DNA of 64,000 bases, from NCBI RefSeq assembly GCF_001573155.1, contig NZ_JRWG01000003.1, positions 310,001 through 374,000 of the forward strand, given 5' to 3'. The DNA comes from Aequorivita aquimaris (lineage in GTDB: Bacteria; Bacteroidota; Bacteroidia; Flavobacteriales; Flavobacteriaceae). Position numbers and translations under genes: made by a program. The notes beneath the pieces were generated by a model. The model had not been told where the DNA came from and made no database searches. It saw only the letters and a list, made by a program, of their open reading frames with translations. Numbering within the stretch: position 1 is the first letter of the stretch; the number at the start of each line of letters is the position of its first letter. This document shows positions 9,191 to 18,031 of the stretch, one piece after another.

Positions 9191-9913
9191 TTATTCCTCA
9201 GAAGATTCTTCCATAGTATGATAAACGTTTTGAACGTCATCATCTTCTTCAATTTTTTCAAGTAGTTTTTCTACGTCCGCAGCCTGTTCATCAGATAATT
9301 TTTTTGTTACTTGGGGAATACGTTCAAAGCCAGAGGAAAGGATTTCTATTTTGTTTTCCTCCAAATAAGACTGGATTGCGCCAAAACTTTCGAAGGGCGC
9401 ATAGATCATAATTCCATCTTCGTCCTCAAAAATTTCCTCGACTCCGTGGTCTATTAGCTCAAGTTCCAATTCCTCAATATCAAGACCTTCTGGGTTAATT
9501 CTGAAGTTACAGGTATGGTCAAACATAAACGACACAGAGCCTGAAGTTCCCAAACTACCATCACATTTATTAAAATAACTACGGATGTTTGCAACCGTGC
9601 GGGTATTGTTATCGGTTGCAGTTTCAATCAAAATTGCGATTCCGTGAGGGGCGTAGCCTTCAAAAAGCACTTCCTTATAATCGCCCAAACTTTTATCGCT
9701 CGCACGTTTTATGGCGCGCTCCACGTTTTCCTTGGGCATGTTCACCGCCTTTGCGTTTTGAATTACCGCGCGTAACCTGGAGTTGGCATCCGGATCTGGA
9801 CCGCCTTCCTTCACAGCCATTACTATATCTTTTCCGATACGCGTAAAAGCTTTGGACATTGCAGACCATCGCTTCATTTTTCTTGCTTTTCTAAACTCAA
9901 AAGCTCTTCCCAT
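9191..9913 (-). CDS. yebC: YebC/PmpR (TACO1) family protein
   Basis: A 240-residue cytoplasmic protein of the universal YebC family, first described as DNA-binding regulators and more recently linked to ribosome pausing. It begins MGRAFEFRKARKMKRWSAMSK and carries the conserved ANSRLRAVIQNAKAVNMPKENVERAIKR region (about residues 42-70). The C-terminus is very acidic (EEDDDVQNVYHTMEESSEE). Length is normal for the family. Its 3' end shares a terminator with the convergent lipoprotein gene. Confidence 0.96.
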   Translation of the reverse strand: MGRAFEFRKARKMKRWSAMSKAFTRIGKDIVMAVKEGGPDPDANSRLRAVIQNAKAVNMPKENVERAIKRASDKSLGDYKEVLFEGYAPHGIAILIETATDNNTRTVANIRSYFNKCDGSLGTSGSVSFMFDHTCNFRINPEGLDIEELELELIDHGVEEIFEDEDGIMIYAPFESFGAIQSYLEENKIEILSSGFERIPQVTKKLSDEQAADVEKLLEKIEEDDDVQNVYHTMEESSEE

Positions 9914-10029
9914 AAATTATTATCTATTATTATTTTTTATTCTCTATTCTTAAAAAAGATTCAAATATAAAAAAATCCAAAAACCAAATTGCAAAACCTT
10001 TGGAATTTGGTATCTGTAATTTGAAATTT

Positions 10030-10311
10030 TTAACCGATTAGATTGTCAATAATTTTGGCCAGTTCAAAATCCTTTTCGGTAACACCATCGGCATCGTGTG
10101 TGGAAAGATAAATTTCCAAAGAATTGTAAACATTGCTCCATTCGGGGTGGTGCTGTAGTTTTTCGGCTTCAAAGGCAATGCGCGTCATGGCCGAAAAGGC
10201 TTCCTTAAAATCCTCAAACTCAAAAATGGTATGCAGGGCACCTTCGTGGTAATCCCAACCTTCAAATTCCTTTAGTTTCTCGTTGATCTGTTTTTCTGAT
10301 AGTGCTTTCAT
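10030..10311 (-). CDS. phhB: 4a-hydroxytetrahydrobiopterin dehydratase (pterin carbinolamine dehydratase)
   Basis: A 94-residue PCD/DCoH-family enzyme that dehydrates 4a-hydroxytetrahydropterin after aromatic amino acid hydroxylation. The motif QHHPEWSNVYN (about residues 53-63) contains the active-site histidine pair. The ATG at 10311 (MKALSEKQ) gives the standard length; a longer frame from 10386 adds an unrelated leader. No phenylalanine hydroxylase gene is in the window. The gene is 71 nt downstream of the reductase-like gene on the same strand. Confidence 0.93.
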   Translation of the reverse strand: MKALSEKQINEKLKEFEGWDYHEGALHTIFEFEDFKEAFSAMTRIAFEAEKLQHHPEWSNVYNSLEIYLSTHDADGVTEKDFELAKIIDNLIG

Positions 10312-10382
10312 AGGTATTATTTTAGTTGTTGAGCCACGATATATGATAGCTTTACTTATAGGAGCCACGATAAATTGCGGCT

Positions 10383-11240
10383 TCACTTAATTGACATTAT
10401 TTCTTCGTTTAGGCTGCACTCCTCAATTACCTCGGCAACCGTAATTTGATGTGTTTTCGGCAGTTTGTTGTGCTTTGGAAGAAGCGCATTGTATTGGTCC
10501 TCATTACTGCTGAATACACTTTTGAAGATAGGCATTTTATCGCCTATTTTTGAAGTGATTTCCCTAAAAAGATCCTCATGGTGCACCATATCGTTGCTCG
10601 CCAAGTGAAAAACTCCGCGCAGGGATTGGTTGATGATATAATGCACTTGTTGGCAAACTTTGTTTACCGTGGTTGCGGTTATTACCAAATTTGGATACAC
10701 CTCAAAGGCGGCCTGGTGACGAATGCATTGGCGAAGATGCAACACCTCGGGCGAATTGATTCCGAGGACCAGCGGCAACCTTAGAATGGTTGTTTGCAGC
10801 GGAATGGTTTCCAAAAGCAATTTTTCAATTGAAATTTTCAGTTTTCCCTTCTCGGTTTGCGAAATGGTAACGTCATTTTCATAGGAAGGATGTGCAAATT
10901 TTCCGTCGAAAACTTCAGCGGAAGAAACATACAGAACGGCACAATCTGCGTTGAGCAAGGCATAGTTTGCAATTTCCCTGTGGGCCGCCAGCTGATTTTG
11001 GAAATCGCCGTTAATTGCTGAAATGATAACGGTTGGCTCAATGCTATTCAGCAATAAAAACATGGAATCCTCCTCCACACAAAAATTATGGAATACCTGA
11101 TTTTCCGAAAAAGCACCGTGTTGTTGACAATAAGTGCAATGCACCTCAAAATAGGAGAGAAGCTCCTTGTAAAGCGAGTTGCCAATAAAGCCGCTACCCC
11201 CTAAAATTAAAATGCGTTGCCTTTCTTCTTTCTTCCTCAT
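10383..11240 (-). CDS. RmlD-like sugar-nucleotide reductase homologue (extended SDR)
   Basis: A 285-residue Rossmann protein with the N-terminal dinucleotide motif GGSGFIG (residues 14-20) and an RmlD-type layout: VLYVSSAEVFDG, an S-Y-E-N-D segment and LRLPLVLG. At the catalytic YxxxK position the sequence reads TEKGK, so the Lys is kept but the Tyr is replaced by Thr. It may therefore be a binding protein or act on an unusual substrate rather than being a true dTDP-4-dehydrorhamnose reductase. It is 18 nt downstream of glsA. No other rhamnose genes are present. Confidence 0.8.
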   Translation of the reverse strand: MRKKEERQRILILGGSGFIGNSLYKELLSYFEVHCTYCQQHGAFSENQVFHNFCVEEDSMFLLLNSIEPTVIISAINGDFQNQLAAHREIANYALLNADCAVLYVSSAEVFDGKFAHPSYENDVTISQTEKGKLKISIEKLLLETIPLQTTILRLPLVLGINSPEVLHLRQCIRHQAAFEVYPNLVITATTVNKVCQQVHYIINQSLRGVFHLASNDMVHHEDLFREITSKIGDKMPIFKSVFSSNEDQYNALLPKHNKLPKTHQITVAEVIEECSLNEEIMSIK

Positions 11241-11258
11241 TAAAATTCTTTCTTCACT

Positions 11259-12173
11259 TTAAAATATAGACAGTTTCGTTTTAGTTGTAAATTGCTCCAA
11301 CGCCTGCATTCCCAGATATGAGTTCCCTTTCGGGTTCAATGCTGGCGCCCAGGTTGCAATGGTAAAACAGTGTGGTAAAAGTGCAACGATTCCACCGCCC
11401 ACGCCACTTTTGCCTGGCAAACCCACTTCAAAGGCAAACTCACCAGCTTCGTCATAAAAACCGCAGGTAAGCATAATGGCATTGATTCGCTTTACTTGGC
11501 TGGAAGTTAAATGCTGCACATCCTTTAAACATTTGCCTTTATGTGCAAAGACGAAAAAGGCATTGGTAAGTTGCCTACAATCCATCATTATGGAACATTG
11601 GTGGAAATAAAAATCTAAAACGTCCTCAACTTTATTATGAAGATTTCCGTAGGCTTTCAAAAGATTGGCGGCTGCGTAATTGTTGAAACCCGTTACACGT
11701 TCCGATTCGGCTATTTCTTCGTTATATGAAATGGTTTCATCGTGGGTCAATTCCCGAACAAAATTCAGAAAATCCTCCTTTGGGTTTTTTAAGTGCGAAA
11801 GCAGCACGTCAGCAATTACGATAGCTCCCGAATTGATTAACGGATTTCTTGGAATGCCATCCTCAAGCTCCAAAAGCGAAAGATGGTTGAACGGGTTGCC
11901 GGAAGGTTCCACATCCACACGTTTCCACAGATCATTTCCTACCAATTGAAATGCTTTGGCAAGCGAAAGCACTTTTGAAATACTTTGGATCGAAAATTTC
12001 TCAGAGGCATCGCCTACCGAATAGTTTTCACCGGTAATTAATTGCAGATGAATTCCGAGTTTATTCTTTGGAACATTTGCCAATTCAGGAATATAACTTG
12101 CAATTTCACCCGTATTTTTGGTTTTTTTGAGGGAGGTGTGTATTTCTTCTAAAATGGCTTGATAATTCAACAT
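11259..12173 (-). CDS. glsA: Glutaminase A
   Basis: A 304-residue serine-type glutaminase (beta-lactamase-like fold) converting glutamine to glutamate and ammonia. The catalytic SxxK is S64-I-S-K67 within KFSIQSISKVLSLAKAF. Other family blocks are GNPFNHLSLLELEDGIPRNP, INSGAIV and PGKSGVGGGI near the C-terminus. Length matches bacterial glutaminases (about 305-310). Its ATG overlaps the gcvT stop by one base (TAATG), so the two are translationally coupled. Confidence 0.96.
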   Translation of the reverse strand: MLNYQAILEEIHTSLKKTKNTGEIASYIPELANVPKNKLGIHLQLITGENYSVGDASEKFSIQSISKVLSLAKAFQLVGNDLWKRVDVEPSGNPFNHLSLLELEDGIPRNPLINSGAIVIADVLLSHLKNPKEDFLNFVRELTHDETISYNEEIAESERVTGFNNYAAANLLKAYGNLHNKVEDVLDFYFHQCSIMMDCRQLTNAFFVFAHKGKCLKDVQHLTSSQVKRINAIMLTCGFYDEAGEFAFEVGLPGKSGVGGGIVALLPHCFTIATWAPALNPKGNSYLGMQALEQFTTKTKLSIF

Positions 12174-13255
12174 TAACCTTTATAAAATGGGGTTTTTACA
12201 ACTGTTGCTGCAACTGGTTTGTTTCTAATTTGAATAAATATTTCGCTACCGGGCGCACTATTTTCAGTAGTTACATAACCCAGTCCGATACCTTTGTTTA
12301 ACGAAGGTGCCATCGTGCCACTGGTAACTATGCCGATATTTTTTCCGTCTTTATCAACAATTTCATAATCGTGGCGGGGGATGCCGCGTTCCTTCAGCTC
12401 AAAACCTATAAGTTTTCTTTTAACGCCTTCTTCTTTCTGCTTTTTAAGATTTTCGGAATTGATAAAGTCTTTTGTGAATTTCGTAATCCAACCCAACCCT
12501 GCTTCCAATGGTGAAGTGGTATCGTTAATATCATTTCCGTAAAGGCAGAAACCCATTTCAAGCCTAAGCGTGTCGCGGGCGGCAAGTCCAATCGGCCTTA
12601 TCCCGAAATTCTTTCCGGCTTCCATCACTTTGTTCCAGACTTGTTCTACTTCAGAATTCTTGCAATAAATCTCAAAACCGCCACTTCCGGTATAACCCGT
12701 TGCGCTTATAATTACGTGCGCTATGCCTGCAAAATCGGCTACCTTAAAATGATAAAATTTTATGGCACTCAAATCTTCAGATGTAAGTGATTGCATAGCT
12801 TCCACAGCTTTTGGCCCTTGAATGGCCAACAGCGAATAATCATCGGAAAGGTTGCGCATTTCGGCGCCCATGGTATTGTGTTTTGAAATCCACTCCCAAT
12901 CCTTGTCAATGTTTGAAGCGTTCACCACCAATAAATATTTTCCGTCCTCAAATTTGTAAACAATCAAATCGTCCACAATACCGCCCGTTTCGTTGGGCAT
13001 ACAATTGTATTGGGCCTGGCCATCCACAATTTTTGAAATGTCGTTGCTACATACTTTTTGGAGTAAATCCAACGCGTTGGGGCCAGTAATTAAAAATTCA
13101 CCCATATGCGAAACGTCAAAAACGCCCACATTTTTGCGTACGGTTTCGTGTTCTGCATTTACGCCTTCGTATGAAACGGGCATATTGTAACCCGCAAACG
13201 GCACCATTTTAGCGCCCAATTGCTCGTGTATGTGTGAAAGTGCTGTGTTTTTCAT
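12173..13255 (-). CDS. gcvT: Glycine cleavage system T protein (aminomethyltransferase)
   Basis: A 360-residue folate-dependent aminomethyltransferase. It releases ammonia from the lipoyl-bound aminomethyl group of protein H and passes the one-carbon unit to tetrahydrofolate. It begins [23 protein letters not shown] and contains [31 protein letters not shown] and [16 protein letters not shown], all family blocks. The partner genes gcvP and gcvH are not in the window. It is the first gene of a run gcvT-glsA-reductase-phhB. No glycine riboswitch was recognised upstream. Confidence 0.97.
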   Translation of the reverse strand: MKNTALSHIHEQLGAKMVPFAGYNMPVSYEGVNAEHETVRKNVGVFDVSHMGEFLITGPNALDLLQKVCSNDISKIVDGQAQYNCMPNETGGIVDDLIVYKFEDGKYLLVVNASNIDKDWEWISKHNTMGAEMRNLSDDYSLLAIQGPKAVEAMQSLTSEDLSAIKFYHFKVADFAGIAHVIISATGYTGSGGFEIYCKNSEVEQVWNKVMEAGKNFGIRPIGLAARDTLRLEMGFCLYGNDINDTTSPLEAGLGWITKFTKDFINSENLKKQKEEGVKRKLIGFELKERGIPRHDYEIVDKDGKNIGIVTSGTMAPSLNKGIGLGYVTTENSAPGSEIFIQIRNKPVAATVVKTPFYKG

Positions 13256-13263
13256 AATCTTTC

Positions 13264-13277
13264 CCGCAAAGGCGGGT
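13264..13277 (-). promoter_or_regulatory. GC hairpin in the gcvT 5' leader
   Basis: CCCGC-AAAG-GCGGG is a 5-bp perfect stem in AT-rich sequence, 8 nt before the gcvT start codon. It is downstream of the predicted -7 element, so it is in the mRNA. Its role is unknown. Confidence 0.45.
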
Positions 13278-13311
13278 TGTTTTTGGTAATTAATTAAAAT
13301 TTCAATTTACG

Positions 13312-13319
13312 CAAATGTA
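13312..13319 (-). promoter_or_regulatory. Predicted -7 element upstream of gcvT
   Basis: On the minus strand the bases read TACATTTG, an exact TAnnTTTG match, 57 nt before the gcvT start. No clear -33 TTG at standard spacing. Confidence 0.45.
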
Positions 13320-13438
13320 TCACAATCCTTAAAAGGTAACGAGGGTTTCACAGGTTTATTTTTAACAATCGACGCGTTAAAATCATCTTAATCGGATGCA
13401 GGGTTCCCAATGTTTTCAATACTTTTAAAAGAAAAACC

Positions 13439-14800
13439 ATGGCCACAACCACTTCCATCAATCCTTATAACGGAAAGGAATTGAAATCGTATAAAAACCA
13501 CACAAAAAATGAAATTTCCGAAATTATCGATAAAGCCGACAAACGTTTTTACAGTTGGCGTGAAACATCTTTTGCCGAAAGAAAAAAGCTGATGTTGGCA
13601 GCAGCTGCAGAATTGAAAAGGAACAAAAGGGAATATGCCGAAACAATGACTTTGGAAATGGGGAAACCTATTTCGCAGGCCATTGCGGAGATTGAAAAGT
13701 GTGCGTGGGTGTGTGAATATTACGCCGAAAATGCCGAAAAGCAACTTGAAAATGAAGTAATAAAGACAGATGCCCACAAAAGCTACGTAAGCTATGAACC
13801 ACTTGGTGTCGTGCTTGCAATTATGCCGTGGAATTATCCGTTTTGGCAGGTTTTTCGTTTTACGGCACCTGCGTTGATGGCTGGAAATATTGGAATTTTA
13901 AAACACGCCTCAAACGTTTTTGGAAGTGCACTGAACATTGAAAAAGTGTTTAAAAGAGCCGGTTTTCCTGAAAATTGTTTTACTACTCTTTTAGTGGGAA
14001 GTGAAGCCGTGGAAGAGATTATCGAAAACGAAAAAGTAAAGGCCGTAACGCTCACGGGTAGCGGTCCCGCGGGTTCTTCAGTAGCTTCCATTGCGGGGAA
14101 AAATATTAAAAAAACGGTTTTGGAGCTGGGCGGTAGCAATGCTTTGATTGTTATGAAAGATTGCGACATGGACAAAACAATAGACACTTGCGTGCAGGCC
14201 CGCTTCCAAAATACCGGGCAGAGTTGCATTGCCGGAAAACGACTGTTGATTGATGAATCAATTGCCGAGGAATTTATTGAAAAAATGCTGATAAAAGTGC
14301 GCGAACTGAAAAGTGGCGACCCTATGGACGAGGAATCCTATGTTGGAACTTTGGCAAGGGAAGATCTCGCTAAGGATTTGGAAAAGCAGGTAAATGAATC
14401 GGTAAAAGCGGGGGCTAAAATTGTGATAGGAGGTAAGCGGCAAGGCGCGTATTTTGAACCCACGGTGCTTACAAACGTTACCGAAGAAATGGCTGTGTTT
14501 AAAGAAGAGACTTTTGGGCCGGCTCTTTCGGTGACAACTTTCAAAACTGTGGAAGAAGCAATTTCACTATCAAATTCCTCAAAATTTGGTTTGGGCGTTT
14601 CCATTTTTACCAAAAATATTGAAGAAGCTGAAAAACTTGCGTTCCAGTTTGATGAAGGTGCGGTCTTTATAAATGAATTGGTCAAGAGCGATCCGCGATT
14701 GCCTTTCGGGGGAATTAAGCAGAGCGGTTATGGCCGCGAGCTCAGCGAGCACGGCATTCGGGAATTTGTGAACCGAAAAACGGTGTTTATCAATAAATAG
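13439..14800 (+). CDS. NAD(P)-dependent succinate-semialdehyde dehydrogenase-type aldehyde dehydrogenase
   Basis: A 453-residue aldehyde dehydrogenase closest in layout to Sad/GabD-type succinate-semialdehyde dehydrogenases, which feed GABA carbon into the TCA cycle. The oxyanion-hole Asn is N132 (MPWNYPFWQ), the general base E229 (VLELGGSNA) and the catalytic Cys C263 (NTGQSCIAGKR). The C-terminal LPFGGIKQSGYGRELSEHGIREF block is typical. Nearby glutaminase supplies glutamate, but no glutamate decarboxylase or GABA aminotransferase is visible, so the substrate is inferred. Confidence 0.92.
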   Translation: MATTTSINPYNGKELKSYKNHTKNEISEIIDKADKRFYSWRETSFAERKKLMLAAAAELKRNKREYAETMTLEMGKPISQAIAEIEKCAWVCEYYAENAEKQLENEVIKTDAHKSYVSYEPLGVVLAIMPWNYPFWQVFRFTAPALMAGNIGILKHASNVFGSALNIEKVFKRAGFPENCFTTLLVGSEAVEEIIENEKVKAVTLTGSGPAGSSVASIAGKNIKKTVLELGGSNALIVMKDCDMDKTIDTCVQARFQNTGQSCIAGKRLLIDESIAEEFIEKMLIKVRELKSGDPMDEESYVGTLAREDLAKDLEKQVNESVKAGAKIVIGGKRQGAYFEPTVLTNVTEEMAVFKEETFGPALSVTTFKTVEEAISLSNSSKFGLGVSIFTKNIEEAEKLAFQFDEGAVFINELVKSDPRLPFGGIKQSGYGRELSEHGIREFVNRKTVFINK

Positions 14801-14805
14801 AGAAT

Positions 14806-14858
14806 AAAAAACCACGGATGCACGGATTTTTTATAAAATTCGTGCATCCGTGGCAAAA
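14806..14858. terminator. Bidirectional terminator formed by a long palindrome
   Basis: A 13-bp perfect stem, CCACGGATGCACG (14812-14824) with CGTGCATCCGTGG (14841-14853), is flanked by A and T runs between two convergent genes. The wording is of a type often dispersed in flavobacterial genomes, and a relative lies at 61456-61503. Confidence 0.85.
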
Positions 14859-14865
14859 ATAGAGA

Positions 14866-17800
14866 TTATCCTTTCTTCAAGAATTCTTCCTTGTTTTGAA
14901 GTTCAGGTTTTGGTATGTTGTTCTTTTCCAAAAAGGAATAAAACCTTTTTCCTTCTTTCGACATAATTTCCTGATAGCGCTTCTTCGCTTTTGAAAATTC
15001 ATCGGAAATCAAATCATAATTGGCTTTTGAAGCTCCCGAAACCTTGTTGAAATTTGTAGCAACATTGCTGTAAAGATCCGCCATTTTTTCGCGAAGCTCC
15101 GGGTCTGCGGATGCCACGTAATTATCCCCAGTTGTAATCACCAAATCCTTGCGTAGGTTTTCCAAAGCGTCAAATAATTTCTGCGCATCTTTTTTCCCTT
15201 TTGGATTGTTGGCGATTACTTCCAAAGCTTTGGCTTGGGTTTCGTTTATTTCGTACACCATAAAAGCCAAATCCTCTACCATTTCGTACAAGGTTTGGGT
15301 TAGCGCTTCCTGCTCTTTGCGTTGCTCTAAGGTAGTTACGGACTTGTCGTCGTATTTTAATTCAATTTCCTGGATATAGTTTTCATTGCCCTTCGTCAAT
15401 ACCACCTTGTATTTTCCGGCTGGTACCCTTGGTGCTGCAAAACCGCCGTAAGCAAGGGTTTTGGCCTGTGCCACTTTGGGATTGGTTCCAGTGAAATTCC
15501 AAAAAACAGTGTTGATTCCCTTGGATTTGCCGGGAGCGATTGTGGTTATTCGGTTTCCCTCCATATCTTGGATTTCCATTTCCATTTTTCCGAAGGTGTG
15601 GCGTTTTTTTAAGTAATAAACAATTCGGGCATTGGTATTTTTGTTATCGCCCACAAATTGGGTCTCTATGCCAAAACTGCCGCTAAAGCCACTATCTTCG
15701 GTCATTGTGAAAGGTTCTGTTTTAAAGAAATGAACCTCTTTATTTAGAATTTCGGAACTTAATTCGCGCAAGGGGCTAATATCGTCAATAATTATTACGC
15801 CGCGACCGTGGGTGCCCATCACCAAATCATTCGTCCTTTTTTGGAGATCAATAAAATGAACGGCTACCGGAGGCATGTTATTTGTAAACTGCGACCAGTT
15901 TTTGCCGCCGTCTATGGTTACGTACAGCCCAAATTCAGTTCCTAGAAAAAGTAAATCCTCATTCACATAATCTTCCTGAATATTTCTGACGAAGGCTTTT
16001 TTATCAATATCATCTGAAATGATAGATTTCCAAGTTTTGCCGTAATCGGTCGTTTTCAGCGCGTAGGGCTTCATATCGCCGGTAGTGTGGCCTTCAAAAA
16101 CGGCGTAGGCGGTTCCTTTACCGTGAACGCTGGCTTCTATATGGTACACCCAAGTATTTTTGGGAATACCTACAAGATTTTCGGTAAGGTTTGTCCACGT
16201 TTTTCCGCCGTCGGTGGTGAGCTGCACATTACCGTCATCTGTGCCCACCCAAATAATATTTTGGTCCAGTGGCGATTCCGCAATCGTGAAAATTGTAGTG
16301 TGCTTTTCAGCGCCGCTGTTGTCAACGGACAGTCCGCCCGAGTTGGCCTGGTCTTGTTTGGTTTTATCGTTGGTTGTTAAATCTGGGGAAATGATTGTCC
16401 AGCTGTCGCCCATATCTTCGGAACGGTGCAAAAATTGGCTCCCCATATAGAACCTATCCGGAGCGAAATTGCTCACGGCCATTGGCGCATTCCAATTAAA
16501 ACGAAGCTCTGGATCACCTTTTTTAGGTTGCGGTTGTACTGTGGTGGTCCTGTTTCGGTCCACATCATAGCGCCACACATTGGCCGCACCTTGCATTTCT
16601 GAATAAATAATGTTTTTTGTAGGATGTTTCAAAACCCGAAATCCATCGCCATAACCCACGCTGTTCCAATGGCGTGCAGAAACACCGCCGGGAGCAGAGG
16701 AGGGGCCATACCAGGAACCGTTATCCTGCAAACCGCCGTACACATTGTACGGTTCGGCATCGTCAACACTTATGTGATAGAATTGCGAAAGCGGAAGATT
16801 TTCAACGATCTCAAAAGTAGAGCCACCATTCCACGAACGGTACACTCCGCCATCTGTGCCGGAATAGATTATGTCGCTATTGTTTATATCGAATGTTACG
16901 TCGTGAATGTCTGCGTGCATATTACCGAGATTCTTGAAGGTCTTTCCGCCATCGCGACTTATGGAGCCCGTTAAACCACCTTTCACCACAATATCGGGAT
17001 TTTTGGGATCTACGGTTATACGCGAAAAGTAAAATGGCCGAACAGTAAGGCCGAAATCGTTGTTTAAATGTTCCCAAGAATTGCCGCTGTCGTTGGATCT
17101 CCACAGCCCGTTGGTTTCTTTTTCGCCAGTTTCAATAACCGCATAAATAACTTTGCTATCGCTCGGCGCCATTGCGATGCCTATTCTTCCAAGTTTTCCT
17201 GATGGAAGGTCATTCGTTAATTTGTTCCAGGTTTTTCCACCATCCATTGATTTGTAGATTGCACTGTTTTCGCCACCAGAATTGAACCCCCAAGCGGTTC
17301 TTCGGAATTGCCACATGGAGGCAAAGAGCACATTTGGATTGTTGGGATCCATCAAAACATCAGAGACTCCCGTTGATGGACCAACGTATAATATTTTGTC
17401 CCAAGTTTTTCCGCCGTCCGTAGTTTTATAGACGCCGCGATCTTCGCTATCGCTCCAAAGTGCGCCCAATACGCCTACATAAACCTCATCGGTATTGTTT
17501 GGATTTATAACGATGGAAGCAATGCGTTCGGAATTTTCAAAACCAGCGATTTCCTTCCAGTTATTGCCGCCATCGGTAGATTTAAAGAGACCATTTCCTA
17601 CGGAAACGGAGTTTCGGGTCCAGGTTTCCCCAGTGCCCACCCAAATAACCTCATCGGGATTTTTGGGATCTAAGGTAATAACCCCAATAGATTGGGCGTG
17701 TTCGTCAAAGATAGGGGCGAAGGTTGCACCACCATCGCCAGATTTCCAGACTCCGCCACCGGCTGCGCCTGCATAGATAATTCGTGCGTTGGTAGGATGG

Positions 17801-17955
17801 TTTTCAAGATCGTTTATACGACCACTCATAAGTGCGGGACCAATATGCCTAGCTTTCATATTGCCGAAAAGCTCTTTTCCTTTTAAAGCTGTTTCTTGTG
17901 CTGGGGCTATTAAACCTGAAAGTATCAGGAGAAACGTAAAGATGAAATATTTCAT
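14866..17955 (-). CDS. Exported sortilin/VPS10-like Asp-box beta-propeller protein
   Basis: A 1029-residue protein with a signal peptide (residues 1-19, ending APAQ) and at least ten Asp-box repeats of the S/T-x-D-x-G-x-T/N-W/F kind, for example KSGDGGATF, KSTDGGNNW, KTTDGGKTW, KSMDGGKTW, RSNDSGNSW, SRDGGKTF, TIDGGKNW. These form the ten-bladed propeller seen in sortilins and xyloglucanases. Residues after about 740 form a C-terminal region with a helical end. No T9SS sorting domain or lipobox is present, so it is probably periplasmic or released. No glycosidase motif was identified. Function unknown despite frequent annotation as glycosyl hydrolase. Confidence 0.88.
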   Translation of the reverse strand: MKYFIFTFLLILSGLIAPAQETALKGKELFGNMKARHIGPALMSGRINDLENHPTNARIIYAGAAGGGVWKSGDGGATFAPIFDEHAQSIGVITLDPKNPDEVIWVGTGETWTRNSVSVGNGLFKSTDGGNNWKEIAGFENSERIASIVINPNNTDEVYVGVLGALWSDSEDRGVYKTTDGGKTWDKILYVGPSTGVSDVLMDPNNPNVLFASMWQFRRTAWGFNSGGENSAIYKSMDGGKTWNKLTNDLPSGKLGRIGIAMAPSDSKVIYAVIETGEKETNGLWRSNDSGNSWEHLNNDFGLTVRPFYFSRITVDPKNPDIVVKGGLTGSISRDGGKTFKNLGNMHADIHDVTFDINNSDIIYSGTDGGVYRSWNGGSTFEIVENLPLSQFYHISVDDAEPYNVYGGLQDNGSWYGPSSAPGGVSARHWNSVGYGDGFRVLKHPTKNIIYSEMQGAANVWRYDVDRNRTTTVQPQPKKGDPELRFNWNAPMAVSNFAPDRFYMGSQFLHRSEDMGDSWTIISPDLTTNDKTKQDQANSGGLSVDNSGAEKHTTIFTIAESPLDQNIIWVGTDDGNVQLTTDGGKTWTNLTENLVGIPKNTWVYHIEASVHGKGTAYAVFEGHTTGDMKPYALKTTDYGKTWKSIISDDIDKKAFVRNIQEDYVNEDLLFLGTEFGLYVTIDGGKNWSQFTNNMPPVAVHFIDLQKRTNDLVMGTHGRGVIIIDDISPLRELSSEILNKEVHFFKTEPFTMTEDSGFSGSFGIETQFVGDNKNTNARIVYYLKKRHTFGKMEMEIQDMEGNRITTIAPGKSKGINTVFWNFTGTNPKVAQAKTLAYGGFAAPRVPAGKYKVVLTKGNENYIQEIELKYDDKSVTTLEQRKEQEALTQTLYEMVEDLAFMVYEINETQAKALEVIANNPKGKKDAQKLFDALENLRKDLVITTGDNYVASADPELREKMADLYSNVATNFNKVSGASKANYDLISDEFSKAKKRYQEIMSKEGKRFYSFLEKNNIPKPELQNKEEFLKKG

Positions 17956-17988
17956 TTTGGAGAGTTTTAGTTTTTAATAATGCGGAAA

Positions 17989-18017
17989 AAAAAATCCCCG
18001 ACTAGCAGGGATTTTTT
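17989..18017. terminator. Intrinsic terminator of the LolA-like gene
   Basis: The stem AAAAAATCCC (17989-17998) / GGGATTTTTT (18008-18017) lies just downstream of the minus-strand gene ending at 18032 and upstream of the Asp-box gene start. Confidence 0.85.
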
Positions 18018-18031
18018 ATAAGAAAGAATTG

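Noticed and set aside
10331-10372. Direct repeat GAGCCACGATA (10331-10341 and 10362-10372) as a regulatory or attachment site
   Set aside because: Only two 11-base copies in a 71-nt spacer and no mobile gene; probably a small local duplication.
12173-13438. Glycine riboswitch upstream of gcvT
   Set aside because: The 183-nt leader contains only a short GC hairpin and none of the paired glycine aptamer elements I know.
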